Assembly: GCA_009617715.1 (NCBI GenBank)
Contig: VTFK01000305.1
Span: 186,001 to 250,000 of the forward strand
Source of the DNA: Plectrocnemia conspersa
Taxonomy: Eukaryota; Arthropoda; Insecta; Trichoptera; Polycentropodidae
Length of the DNA stretch: 64,000 nucleotides
Reading direction: 5' to 3'
How positions within the stretch are numbered: the first letter of the stretch is position 1; each line of letters begins with the position of its first letter. This document shows, in pieces, positions 53,901 to 59,209 of the stretch. The notes beneath the pieces were generated by a model that was given only the letters and a program-made list of their open reading frames with translations, ran no database searches and was not told the DNA's origin. The translations under genes were made by a program, and so were the position numbers.

Positions 53901-55847
53901 AAATATATTTACTTTTAATAATGAAATCGTCTCTGCTATCTTAACGGGAACCTAATACTACATGTTACCATTGTTAGCTGCATTATACGTAATCCAATGC
54001 TGTAATGGACTTTTTTGTGTACATTTTGATACTCATGAGTTCATAAACAAAATTGTTGCTCGCACTCAACTAGTTTTTAGTTTATATGGATAGGGCTTTA
54101 TTATATGTATTTTGTTTCAATGAAACAATTGTCTAATATGTAAATATAGTATGCAAGGTGTCAACATATTATATAGACGAATAACCCTTTACAGTTTCAA
54201 TGATATTATACAGCACTCCACTATGATACCTTGCAGACTGACATCTTATCTTTCATAGGAACAAATATATCTGTATTCTGTACTCTTCTTCATTCCTTTT
54301 TAAAGTAATTACTACTAATTTTTAGACAAAGAGAACGCGGAACTAGAGAGCATAGATCAAGCAGCAAAAAGCGTTGGAGAGACGATCAAAAAATAGAAAA
54401 TAGTAGTACGAGTTCACTTTCATCCACAATGACCATAATCACAAGGTGAATTTTATATAAAAAAAATATTTATTTCATTGATTGCAATATTTTTATTAAT
54501 AAAGTATCACACAGTAGGTTACGAAGTCAAGGATCTCAGGATGAGCAGGGAGCGAGTATAGTTTACGCGTCATCTAAATATTCTCCTATCGTAAACTCTA
54601 AGCCACGGAACGATTCAGTCGACAGTGACAGTAATGATGTATGTTTCAATAAATTATACTATAAATAATAAGTATAATTGGTATTAATATATGAATATTT
54701 CATTTATAGACTAATTTTGTTCATCGAAGAAGATCTTCTTCAAGCGAAACACCTGTAATTACGGCATCTCTTCGCTTACCTCTTTCTCTCGCATTGGATG
54801 ACCCAGACATCCCGTACATTGAAGAAGGAGGACCAGGAGCTCAACCTTCAGCGCCACCAAGACGAAGACAAAGGTGATTTGAGGTTGCATATTTTATATT
54901 GAACGTTTATTTATAATAATATTTTCAGGTCCACCAGTGGAAGTGATAGTTCTTTAGCTTCTCAACCGATAACTGGAACGTTATCTTTCTCCCATGTAGG
55001 CAATTCAATACCGGGATATGATTCAGCAGTTGGATCTTCAGCCACTCTATCGAGTCCACCTAGAAACTTAACGCCGTCGAGTAGCTCTGCCGGAGACGGT
55101 GGATTATTTTCATCGCCACCGTCTTGGGCTTCGACGCCGCCTATGAGTCCAACCAGTCCACTTGAACATCATTTAGACTACGATCAGTTTCATAGCACAA
55201 CGGCAAGGATGTCAGTCCCTGTGAAGACCATTCAGAAGCCAAGTTCTAAAGAAGCGCCTATATTACAAAAAGTGACAATAACTTCAACGGGTGAAATACA
55301 GCAGAAGAAGTTGGAGACGTTCAAGCGTGAGATATCATATCAGAAGCAGACGTCGATTACTCAAAAACCAGTATCAAAGGTAATCGAATTACCAAAGAGT
55401 TATAGTGCATCGTCAGTGCCATTACCGACGTCGTCGCCTGGACAAGGACAAAGAAGAATCGACTTTACCGGTAGTTCTTCACAAAATAAACACGTAGAAC
55501 GTGAATCCAAATACACAACTAGTATATCAAGTATCGGTGGAGCAGTTCTCAGATCTAAAACGGCTGATTTTGAACGTCTTTTACACTCGAGTAAAACAGT
55601 TTCTAAGTCAACGATGACTAAAACTGAACCACCACCACCACCGTCCCCATCGCCGATTGATGATAAAAAGAAGTATAATAAGAGACGATATACTGATTCA
55701 AGGCATCAAACTAGACATATTCCCGATGCAGAGACTATAGAAAGTGCAAGTAGAAACGTTGATAGCAACGCGAGTACCACAACAAGAATCTCCCAAGTAT
55801 ATAAAAGAAGAGAATTAATATCTAGCGTACAAACCAAACAGAAATGA
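19222..55847 (+). CDS. ARHGAP6: Rho GTPase-activating protein, ARHGAP6/36 family (14 coding exons, about 1470 aa)
   Basis: RhoGAP proteins speed GTP hydrolysis by Rho-family GTPases and so shape actin. Join: 19222-20955, 32721-32880, 33018-33122, 45520-45671, 49241-49438, 52008-52158, 52262-52405, 52875-52980, 53055-53243, 53321-53467, 54326-54445, 54515-54638, 54710-54873, 54929-55847. All introns are GT-AG and keep frame. The first two-fifths is a charged, mostly disordered arm (1-578). ARHGAP6-like conserved pieces follow: a GSCTW block, [17 protein letters not shown] and IFGVPLSQ. The RhoGAP domain spans about 745-930, with arginine finger R773 in [18 protein letters not shown] at 810-821 and NLATVFAPN at 894-902. 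All key residues are present, so it should be active. The Ser/Pro-rich tail is disordered. The start is fixed by a TGA directly upstream. Fly RhoGAP102A is the likely orthologue, named from memory. Confidence 0.88.
24110..25105 (+). mobile_element. Decayed Jockey-clade LINE, reverse transcriptase 3' part
   Basis: Across broken plus-strand frames the ordered blocks of a Jockey-type reverse transcriptase are visible. Near 24150 is [19 protein letters not shown]. Near 24440 is [17 protein letters not shown]. Near 24690 comes [29 protein letters not shown], the thumb region. At the end, about 25027-25098, is [20 protein letters not shown]. The catalytic YADD is lost or unreadable. Many stops and indels show that it is dead. 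It lies sense to the host gene within intron 1. Confidence 0.8.
26220..26990 (-). mobile_element. Decayed Tc1/mariner-superfamily (DDE_3) transposase
   Basis: The minus strand, read from 26990 downward, shows transposase blocks in order. The first is [19 protein letters not shown], the helix-turn-helix type region. Then come [19 protein letters not shown] and [23 protein letters not shown] is the WFQQDGAxxHxA second-Asp block. The last are [16 protein letters not shown] (cf. PPRSPDLTPxDYFLWG) and a tail LKHFKN. Stops and frameshifts break it, and the DGA and third-Asp contexts are degraded. No terminal inverted repeats were recognised, so the ends are approximate. Confidence 0.8.
27360..28290 (+). 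mobile_element. Decayed LINE reverse transcriptase (CR1/Jockey-like)
   Basis: The plus-strand frames show [11 protein letters not shown] near 27435 (cf. VYLDFxKAFDxV). This is followed by [10 protein letters not shown] and then [20 protein letters not shown] near 27597-27655, the classic [17 protein letters not shown] block. A degraded tail contains [15 protein letters not shown], like the xDLGVxxDxxLxFxxHI segment. The 3' end shares the ATTGATC-TTTA-TGTCAGCTACGAG type block with the LINE near 40960, so both are the same family. It is inactive. Confidence 0.8.
28700..29080 (-). repeat. Interspersed repeat A, copy in reverse orientation (partial)
   Basis: The reverse complement of this segment aligns with repeat A blocks at 17640-17880 and 34220-34330. 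It shares the AAGCAAA-AT-A-GCCGA-TTGAG, GTAAACAATTTTTT and CTATTAAAA segments. Divergence is high and the limits are approximate. Confidence 0.5.
32721..32880 (+). CDS. ARHGAP6: RhoGAP exon 2
   Basis: This exon is 160 bp, phase 0 in and phase 1 out (CCAGAAG|GTATCT). It encodes [16 protein letters not shown] and then [20 protein letters not shown]. The second block aligns with the conserved LSELERARLQEVAFYQL region of ARHGAP6, which anchors the family assignment. Confidence 0.9.
33018..33122 (+). CDS. ARHGAP6: RhoGAP exon 3
   Basis: This exon is 105 bp, phase 1 in and phase 1 out, so it could be skipped without shifting the frame. It encodes a basic linker ([19 protein letters not shown]), in place with the Lys/Arg-rich KKSLRKKLDSLGKEK linker of the vertebrate protein. 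Acceptor is CACACAG; donor is AAAG|GTGAGA. Confidence 0.85.
34200..34330 (+). repeat. Interspersed repeat A, short partial copy
   Basis: GTAAACAATTTTTTTGGTTTCAAATACTTCCGATTTCTATTAAAA followed by CATCTGG matches the 3' part of repeat A at 17775-17855 and 44590-44670. This is a truncated, diverged copy. Confidence 0.55.
34397..34666 (-). pseudogene. Reverse transcriptase fragment of a LINE (YADD motif kept)
   Basis: An open minus-strand frame of 89 codons contains [19 protein letters not shown], matching the GVRQGDxLSxLLFN block of non-LTR reverse transcriptases. It then has [19 protein letters not shown], which carries the catalytic YADD. The Gly-Asp of QGD is changed to QDN. Only this palm-domain piece survives, so it is a 5'- and 3'-truncated relic antisense to the host gene. 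Its QGD/YADD spacing differs from the Jockey-like pieces nearby, suggesting another clade. Confidence 0.75.
37427..37452. repeat. Perfect 26-bp palindrome
   Basis: TATTTTTGCCTGA is followed directly by its exact reverse complement, with no spacer, centred on TGATCA. The flanks continue as inverted TTTTAT/ATAAAA after a 2-bp offset. No function is known. Confidence 0.85.
38283..38500. other. GC-rich island with short hairpins, possible mobile-element relic
   Basis: About 200 bp are strikingly GC-rich within AT-rich intron DNA. CAGAGCC-ccggcgtca-GGCTCTG forms a 7-bp stem (38318-38340). AGCCCCGGCG recurs at about 38321 and 38453. Minus-strand frames give peptide scraps that weakly suggest a retroelement C-terminus, but I cannot confirm this. 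It could also be an RNA gene or a foreign insert. Confidence 0.35.
39791..39818. repeat. 28-bp near-perfect palindrome
   Basis: GAGCTGCTATG CCATGG CATGGCAGCTC is self-complementary except for one T/G position. It lies in a GC-richer patch (39620-40080) of the intron that has no recognisable gene. It might be a protein-binding site or a decayed element terminus. Confidence 0.7.
40440..40990 (+). mobile_element. Decayed LINE reverse transcriptase, 3' part
   Basis: Plus-strand frames show [14 protein letters not shown] near 40460 (cf. PQGSxLGPLLF). ADDLKLF near 40525 is the second half of the catalytic YADD region. [19 protein letters not shown] follows, matching the LQxDLDxLxxWCxxNxLxLN block. 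Near 40855 is [19 protein letters not shown], the C-terminal segment. The 3' end (40950-40985) matches the one at 28230-28265. It is inactive. Confidence 0.75.
41141..41665 (+). mobile_element. piggyBac-like MITE, copy 1
   Basis: This is about 525 bp with no coding capacity. It begins TGAACCCTTTGAG and ends CTCAAAAGGTCAA, giving imperfect inverted termini of the CCCTTTG type used by piggyBac elements, which target TTAA. A perfect 18-bp palindrome CGCCGTACATGTACGGCG lies near the right end (41629-41646). It matches copy 2 (41951-42465) in reverse and copy 3 (63640-63932) in parallel. Assignment to piggyBac is inferred from termini only. Confidence 0.7.
41951..42465 (-). mobile_element. piggyBac-like MITE, copy 2 (inverted)
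   Basis: The reverse complement matches copy 1 nearly end to end. It shares TAGTATACA-TTGGGAGTGAGTTA-TTTTACGTAT, ATATGTTTTAATAATTTATTTTA-CACTT, ATAATGTTTTTTAT and TTTATATGTAAATATAT. The right-end palindrome is degraded here (CGCCGTATATGTACAGTGG). The two copies face each other across about 285 bp. Confidence 0.7.
42600..42880 (+). mobile_element. Decayed Jockey-like LINE, reverse transcriptase YADD segment
   Basis: The plus-strand frame reads [11 protein letters not shown], then [32 protein letters not shown] and [13 protein letters not shown]. These are the consecutive palm and thumb blocks of Jockey reverse transcriptase (YADDIAI; LNxYFxxWKIxxNxxKTEAIxFT). A TGA replaces the Trp codon after the ER, and further breaks follow, so it is inactive. 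Confidence 0.85.
44095..44710 (+). repeat. Interspersed repeat A, copy 2
   Basis: This is a same-orientation partner of 17270-17890. Conserved blocks occur in the same order over about 600 bp, with scattered indels. No open frame of note is present. See the findings for the family. Confidence 0.75.
45520..45671 (+). CDS. ARHGAP6: RhoGAP exon 4
   Basis: This exon is 152 bp, phase 1 in and phase 0 out at GAAGAG|GTGAGC. It encodes [20 protein letters not shown], which aligns with the FGMPLSQVIANDRAY block just before the RhoGAP domain in ARHGAP6. An Arg/Asp/Ser-rich stretch with SSFTSLL follows. Confidence 0.92.
45672..49240. other. RhoGAP intron 4 (3.6 kb) with GC-richer segments
   Basis: Segments 45700-46000, 46550-47040 and 48420-48800 are clearly richer in GC and CpG than the surrounding introns. 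They contain a CACGTG E-box near 45892, a YY1/Pho-like GCCATCTTG near 46923 and a perfect TGACGTCA at 48752. These look like candidate regulatory DNA or an alternative promoter area. A possible small exon lies at 46142-46216. Confidence 0.45.
46142..46216 (+). CDS. Possible alternative RhoGAP exon (25 codons), unproven
   Basis: An open segment, phase 0 in and phase 0 out, lies between a weak acceptor (GGTCAAG) and a strong donor (GGT|GTGAGT). It encodes [20 protein letters not shown] and then VALLG. It fits between exons 4 and 5 without a frame change. The ATG at 46193 could alternatively start a short isoform that enters exon 5 in frame. The acceptor has a poor pyrimidine tract and the GC-rich DNA around could be promoter-like. 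It may be chance. Confidence 0.25.
49241..49438 (+). CDS. ARHGAP6: RhoGAP exon 5 (start of RhoGAP domain, arginine finger)
   Basis: This exon is 198 bp, phase 0 both sides. It encodes [20 protein letters not shown], then [25 protein letters not shown] carries the catalytic arginine finger (R773), and SKKRVRQ is the conserved helix that follows. Acceptor is TTTTAATCCAG; donor is CAG|GTAAGA. Confidence 0.97.
49439..52007. other. RhoGAP intron 5 (2.6 kb) with a diverged direct duplication
   Basis: Apart from a duplicated block at about 50471-50850, described separately, the intron is AT-rich and without recognisable features. Frames at 51370-51677 on the minus strand are low-complexity and have no motif. 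Confidence 0.6.
50471..50850. repeat. Diverged direct duplication, about 160-200 bp units
   Basis: Both units begin AATCTAGCTGTTT (50471 and 50630). They share GTGTTGCATAAATCCGGCAACAA, GAGTTTCG/GAATTTCG, TCAGTAATCTAAAA-TGATACATT/TAATACATT and AATGAAT-TCT-TAAAAC. The second copy has an insertion near its start. This is an old tandem duplication within the intron. Confidence 0.75.
52008..52158 (+). CDS. ARHGAP6: RhoGAP exon 6 (RhoGAP domain core)
   Basis: This exon is 151 bp, phase 0 in and phase 1 out. It encodes [20 protein letters not shown], then [18 protein letters not shown] and CRDLYHAF. The [14 protein letters not shown] block holds the conserved Lys and Arg (K810, R814) that position the GTPase. 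It is almost residue-for-residue like the vertebrate domain. Confidence 0.97.
52262..52405 (+). CDS. ARHGAP6: RhoGAP exon 7 (RhoGAP domain)
   Basis: This exon is 144 bp, phase 1 in and phase 1 out. It encodes [20 protein letters not shown] and then [16 protein letters not shown], the central helices of the domain (cf. [23 protein letters not shown]). Acceptor is CTCCACAG; donor is TCTG|GTAATA. Confidence 0.95.
52875..52980 (+). CDS. ARHGAP6: RhoGAP exon 8 (RhoGAP domain)
   Basis: This exon is 106 bp, phase 1 in and phase 2 out. It encodes [19 protein letters not shown] and then [23 protein letters not shown] is the hallmark asparagine-containing motif of RhoGAP domains. The donor is AATAAG|GTATTA. 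Confidence 0.96.
53055..53243 (+). CDS. ARHGAP6: RhoGAP exon 9 (end of RhoGAP domain)
   Basis: This exon is 189 bp, phase 2 in and phase 2 out. It encodes [20 protein letters not shown] and then [12 protein letters not shown], the final helices (cf. [25 protein letters not shown]). It ends at GATGA|GTTAGT, a weaker but frame-correct donor. Confidence 0.93.
53321..53467 (+). CDS. ARHGAP6: RhoGAP exon 10
   Basis: This exon is 147 bp, phase 2 both sides. It encodes [19 protein letters not shown] and then a short Arg/Trp/Gly-rich segment ([18 protein letters not shown]). It is C-terminal to the domain and predicted disordered. Acceptor is GAATTACAG; donor is CATAG|GTATAT. Confidence 0.88.
54326..54445 (+). 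CDS. ARHGAP6: RhoGAP exon 11
   Basis: This exon is 120 bp, phase 2 both sides and thus skippable in frame. It encodes an Arg/Ser-rich stretch ([20 protein letters not shown]) and then a Ser/Thr-rich piece ending TMTIITR. The 858-bp intron before it is AT-rich with nothing recognisable. Confidence 0.86.
54515..54638 (+). CDS. ARHGAP6: RhoGAP exon 12 (tandem NAGNAG acceptor)
   Basis: This exon is 124 bp from the first AG, phase 2 in and phase 0 out. The acceptor reads CACAGTAG, so splicing at 54515 or at 54518 both keep the frame and differ by one residue (S-R versus R). It encodes [20 protein letters not shown] and then a Ser/Asp-rich end (DSVDSDSND). Confidence 0.87.
54710..54873 (+). CDS. 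ARHGAP6: RhoGAP exon 13
   Basis: This exon is 164 bp, phase 0 in and phase 2 out. It encodes a basic start ([20 protein letters not shown]), then [19 protein letters not shown] and a Pro/Arg end. [10 protein letters not shown] looks like a kinase or 14-3-3 type phosphosite cluster, which is inference from sequence only. Confidence 0.88.
54929..55847 (+). CDS. ARHGAP6: RhoGAP exon 14 (terminal coding exon)
   Basis: This exon is 919 bp including stop TGA at 55845-55847, phase 2 in. It codes a Ser/Pro/Thr-rich disordered tail with proline-rich pieces ([17 protein letters not shown] and [10 protein letters not shown]) that could bind SH3 or WW domains. The acceptor ATTTTCAG is strong, and the 55-bp intron before it is the shortest in the gene. 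Confidence 0.9.
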
Positions 55848-56745
55848 TATAATTCCAATATATTATAAGAAAAGTAATTTAATTACACTTCTTTTTTTAT
55901 ATAAATGAGATTAGAGATTGTTGAAACTTTATAGTCAGTAAAAAGATGAATTTTAAATCCGTCCAACTGGAAATCATCTTTTGTATATCTACATATGATT
56001 ATTTTTAATTTATCTGGTAAATTCATAATTTTGTAGCAATAAAATTTAAGTAATCGAACGAGCTTCTTTATGGAATTTTTATATTTATAAAATAAAAACA
56101 TTGACGTACCAAAAATTATATGGCACAAAGCAGTTTATAATAGTATTTATTAATTCTTCTAAAGAATTACCAATTGTATTTATATTATTTTATAAATTAT
56201 ACCAAAACAATACTTTAAGAATTAAATATCACCCAACGACCAATCTAGGGTTTATCATGATAAAAATTATATAAATTTATCTAAATCTAAAACGAATAAA
56301 TGTGATATTCTACAATAATTTATGTTCAATGATGCAAAACATCATCAATGAAAAAAATATAAATAATTAATATATTATACAGCATATACGTACGTAATGA
56401 ACATTTAGAATATTTTCATATTAATGTTATTTTATATTTATACGAGTATAACTATCACTTTTGATTATTTATTGTATGCAAACATCATTGATCACTACTA
56501 TTTATTAATGTGAAACAATCATTATATTATACTATAATTTTATTATAAATATTTTTACAATACAAGGTTCATGTAATGTAATTATTAGCTGTTGAATGTT
56601 AAAAATGTTGAATCTAACGATATACGGATACAGTTTTGTTAATATTTTAGTTTCAACATTTTTTTTTTTTGTAAATTTATAATCACAGACTGAACTCATC
56701 TAGTCTGTCCTAGTCATTATTACCAAATGAAATAAAGAATATTTT
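55848..56745 (+). terminator. RhoGAP 3' UTR with three candidate poly(A) signals
   Basis: AATAAA hexamers on the plus strand lie at 56038-56043, 56091-56096 and 56731-56736. The last would end the transcript only a few bases before the stop codon of the opposing gene (56752). If the distal signal is used, the two mature mRNAs would meet or overlap tail to tail. Which signal is used is not decidable from sequence. Confidence 0.45.
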
Positions 56746-56751
56746 TTAAAA

Positions 56752-57411
56752 CTAGCATATCATTTCAAACTTGGGTTTTTTGGATTGTTTATGTTTCATA
56801 ATATCACCGCCTAATTTACTTATTCCATCTTGATATTCAGATGTTCCAGTAGTATTTGGTACAACTACAAAAAAACAATTTTATAACAAAACAATATTTT
56901 TATCAAATGTTATCTTACTATATCGTGGGTTCATGCTCGTATCTTCTGGTTGATGCATATAAGTTTCTAAAAAGGATCTCTCTTTAGGCTTTCTGTACGT
57001 TGACTCTTTAATTTGGTTATTAATACAACAATAACAACAGCAACAACAATCACCATTATATTCTGAATATAAATTAGATTTTGTAAGATATATACATATT
57101 TTAAACGAAATAATATTAATTATAATAGTACCTCGAAAGACTTCATTGTTATACCCATCATATATCGGTTTATCAGATTTATATCCATAGTATTTCGGTT
57201 CATCGTCAAAATTTAGCCCATCAATCTTATTGTATAAATAGTTGTCAATATTAATATTCTCTTTGTTTTCATATCTAATAAAGTTCATTAAAAAAAGTAT
57301 TGCAATTGGCACTTATATCATTAAATTTTATACATACATGTACTTATATGGAAAATTGAATTTTCGAGGCCAATAATAATCATCTTTATAAGTAGTAATG
57401 TAATTATTCAT
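56752..57411 (-). CDS. Uncharacterised 157-residue protein with a CCCCCYCC run (4 exons)
   Basis: Join on the minus strand: 57411-57338, 57274-57132, 57062-56919, 56864-56752. All junctions are GT-AG with phases 2, 1, 1 and the stop is TAG. The protein is rich in Tyr, Asn, Asp and Lys (GLNFDDEPKYYGYKSDKPIY). It has a cluster of seven cysteines broken by one Tyr in NGDCCCCCYCCINN, and ends KKPKFEMIC. Such Cys runs next to basic residues can be palmitoylated or bind metal, but that is speculation. The chosen ATG gives no signal peptide. The in-frame codons just upstream are strongly hydrophobic (FFFIYFI), so an unrecognised upstream exon could supply a signal or membrane anchor. I recognise no family. 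Confidence 0.65.
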
Positions 57412-59209
57412 GATAAAATATATAAAAAAAAATAACTTCGAGAATTTTCACAACTCTAATATCATTTGTTTTATAAACAAGCAACAATATGTCAAAAACA
57501 AAAAAATGCAATATTCAAACACATATAGTATATAGAATTACGAATAAAATCCAAAGTAATTAAACAAAACATTTGCTTTTAAGTATACTTGAAAGAGAGA
57601 GCCATTAAGCAGTTGTGGAAAACCTGTTTTTATGTATTTAGCTAAATTAGGATTAGATAAAAGTTGTAACCATGTGTAGAAGTTTCTACAAACAGTTATT
57701 ACTAAGTAAGTTACTAATTTGGACCAGGTCTGCTAGATTTTGATTCTGTCATATTGAATCGAAAATAGAAATTGAGTTATTAAAAAATAGTAATAGCAAT
57801 TATTCCCACCAATTTTTCATCGATTTCCAGACTTTTATTTCAGTCTGGTGTCTGTACTTACTTACTAAGGTATTTGTTGATTACCCCATTGTAAAGCATT
57901 AGGTATAGGTCTTTCGTATTGAAACGGAAGATAAAAAGTGCTTCGCTGGTCCTTCGAAGCTCCATTAAGGCGGCCTTCCCCCTAAAATCAAGGAGCGAGA
58001 ATAATAATAAAAGCCAAAGTCTTTTTACATGAAAAATTGAAACATTAGCCTCTTCAAGCTGGATATATTACCAGCATTCAAGCTCGCCATCTTTCCCTCA
58101 AAGGGAGTGGGTCAACAAACCCCTTAAGGTTCTTTGGACGCATCCTTCAACAACCCCCTCTGCGTTTTCCTCGTAGACGGTTGCTAAATTTCGATTGCGT
58201 AAAAAATCTCTTACAGAGTTCCGTGTCACGGAATTGAGTGTAGTATGTTGAGCTTATTAAAAAGCTGTTTCTGATTTTTCCTAAAAAAATTGTTAATTAG
58301 AATGTTTTTAATAAATACTCATATTTGTTTACGCTTGTTAGATTTATAATTGCTGAGTGAATGAAATCACCATTTACTTCTTTATGATATATACTGTGGT
58401 CGCCGATTTACATATGCATATATTTTAATATGGCCAAAACATGGTGGCAGTCTGGTAACACTGACACAACAGCGTCATATTCTTTTGATGGATTTTGATG
58501 CAGAGACAACGGCGGTGAAGCCTCGTTCATTGTTTATATTCCAATATTCTAACATGCAACATTATATACATTTTAATAAAATACTACTGCAGCGGCTCAA
58601 TCTGTGTGTAATAGCCACCCGTCACCATCCGTCCGTCAAAATATTATTTCTATTTTACATTAATAATAATACGCTTTTCTATTTTACAAAGACAAGTTTT
58701 CTTTTTGATTCCTATTAATAATTTAAATTAGAGAAAAAAAATGTTTAATTTATTAGCTAAGAATACAGTTGATTCATATTTGCATCATTATGCATTTTCG
58801 CATACATTTCAGGGTAAAACAATGAATTCAACATACGCTTTTTAATAAATTTTTATCTTTGTTAAACCACAATGCTGGTTTACATTTCTCATACATCATA
58901 AATGTTTGGAAATTGCAATTTTGATATTTATTAGTCATTTTAAGTAAGACATTTTTTGACATTTTGAATTTTTTTTTTAAATAATCCAAATACGAAATTT
59001 ATTGAAAATAATTACGGGGTGCAAATTTATTATCTTTTTGGGGCATTTTTGCAAGTCTTTATATTTTTTTATTTTGCCACAATTTATTAAAATTATTATT
59101 AGGATTTAAATTTAATTATTCATATATTTATCTTATTGGACGGGTAATCTGTCAAATATATTTTGTTATATAGCAACACTGTAACGGTCGTGATGTATTC
59201 AAAATAACG
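57412..59209. other. Intergenic stretch
   Basis: No gene is visible. A GC-richer block at about 57890-58250 has no coherent translation. TGGTAACACTGA near 58453 and TAGCAACACTGT near 59171 both resemble the insect core-promoter motif YGGTCACACTR with one or two changes. The second lies about 40 bp upstream of the pseudokinase ATG and may mark its promoter. A 77-codon frame at 58485-58718 has no motif. Confidence 0.45.
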
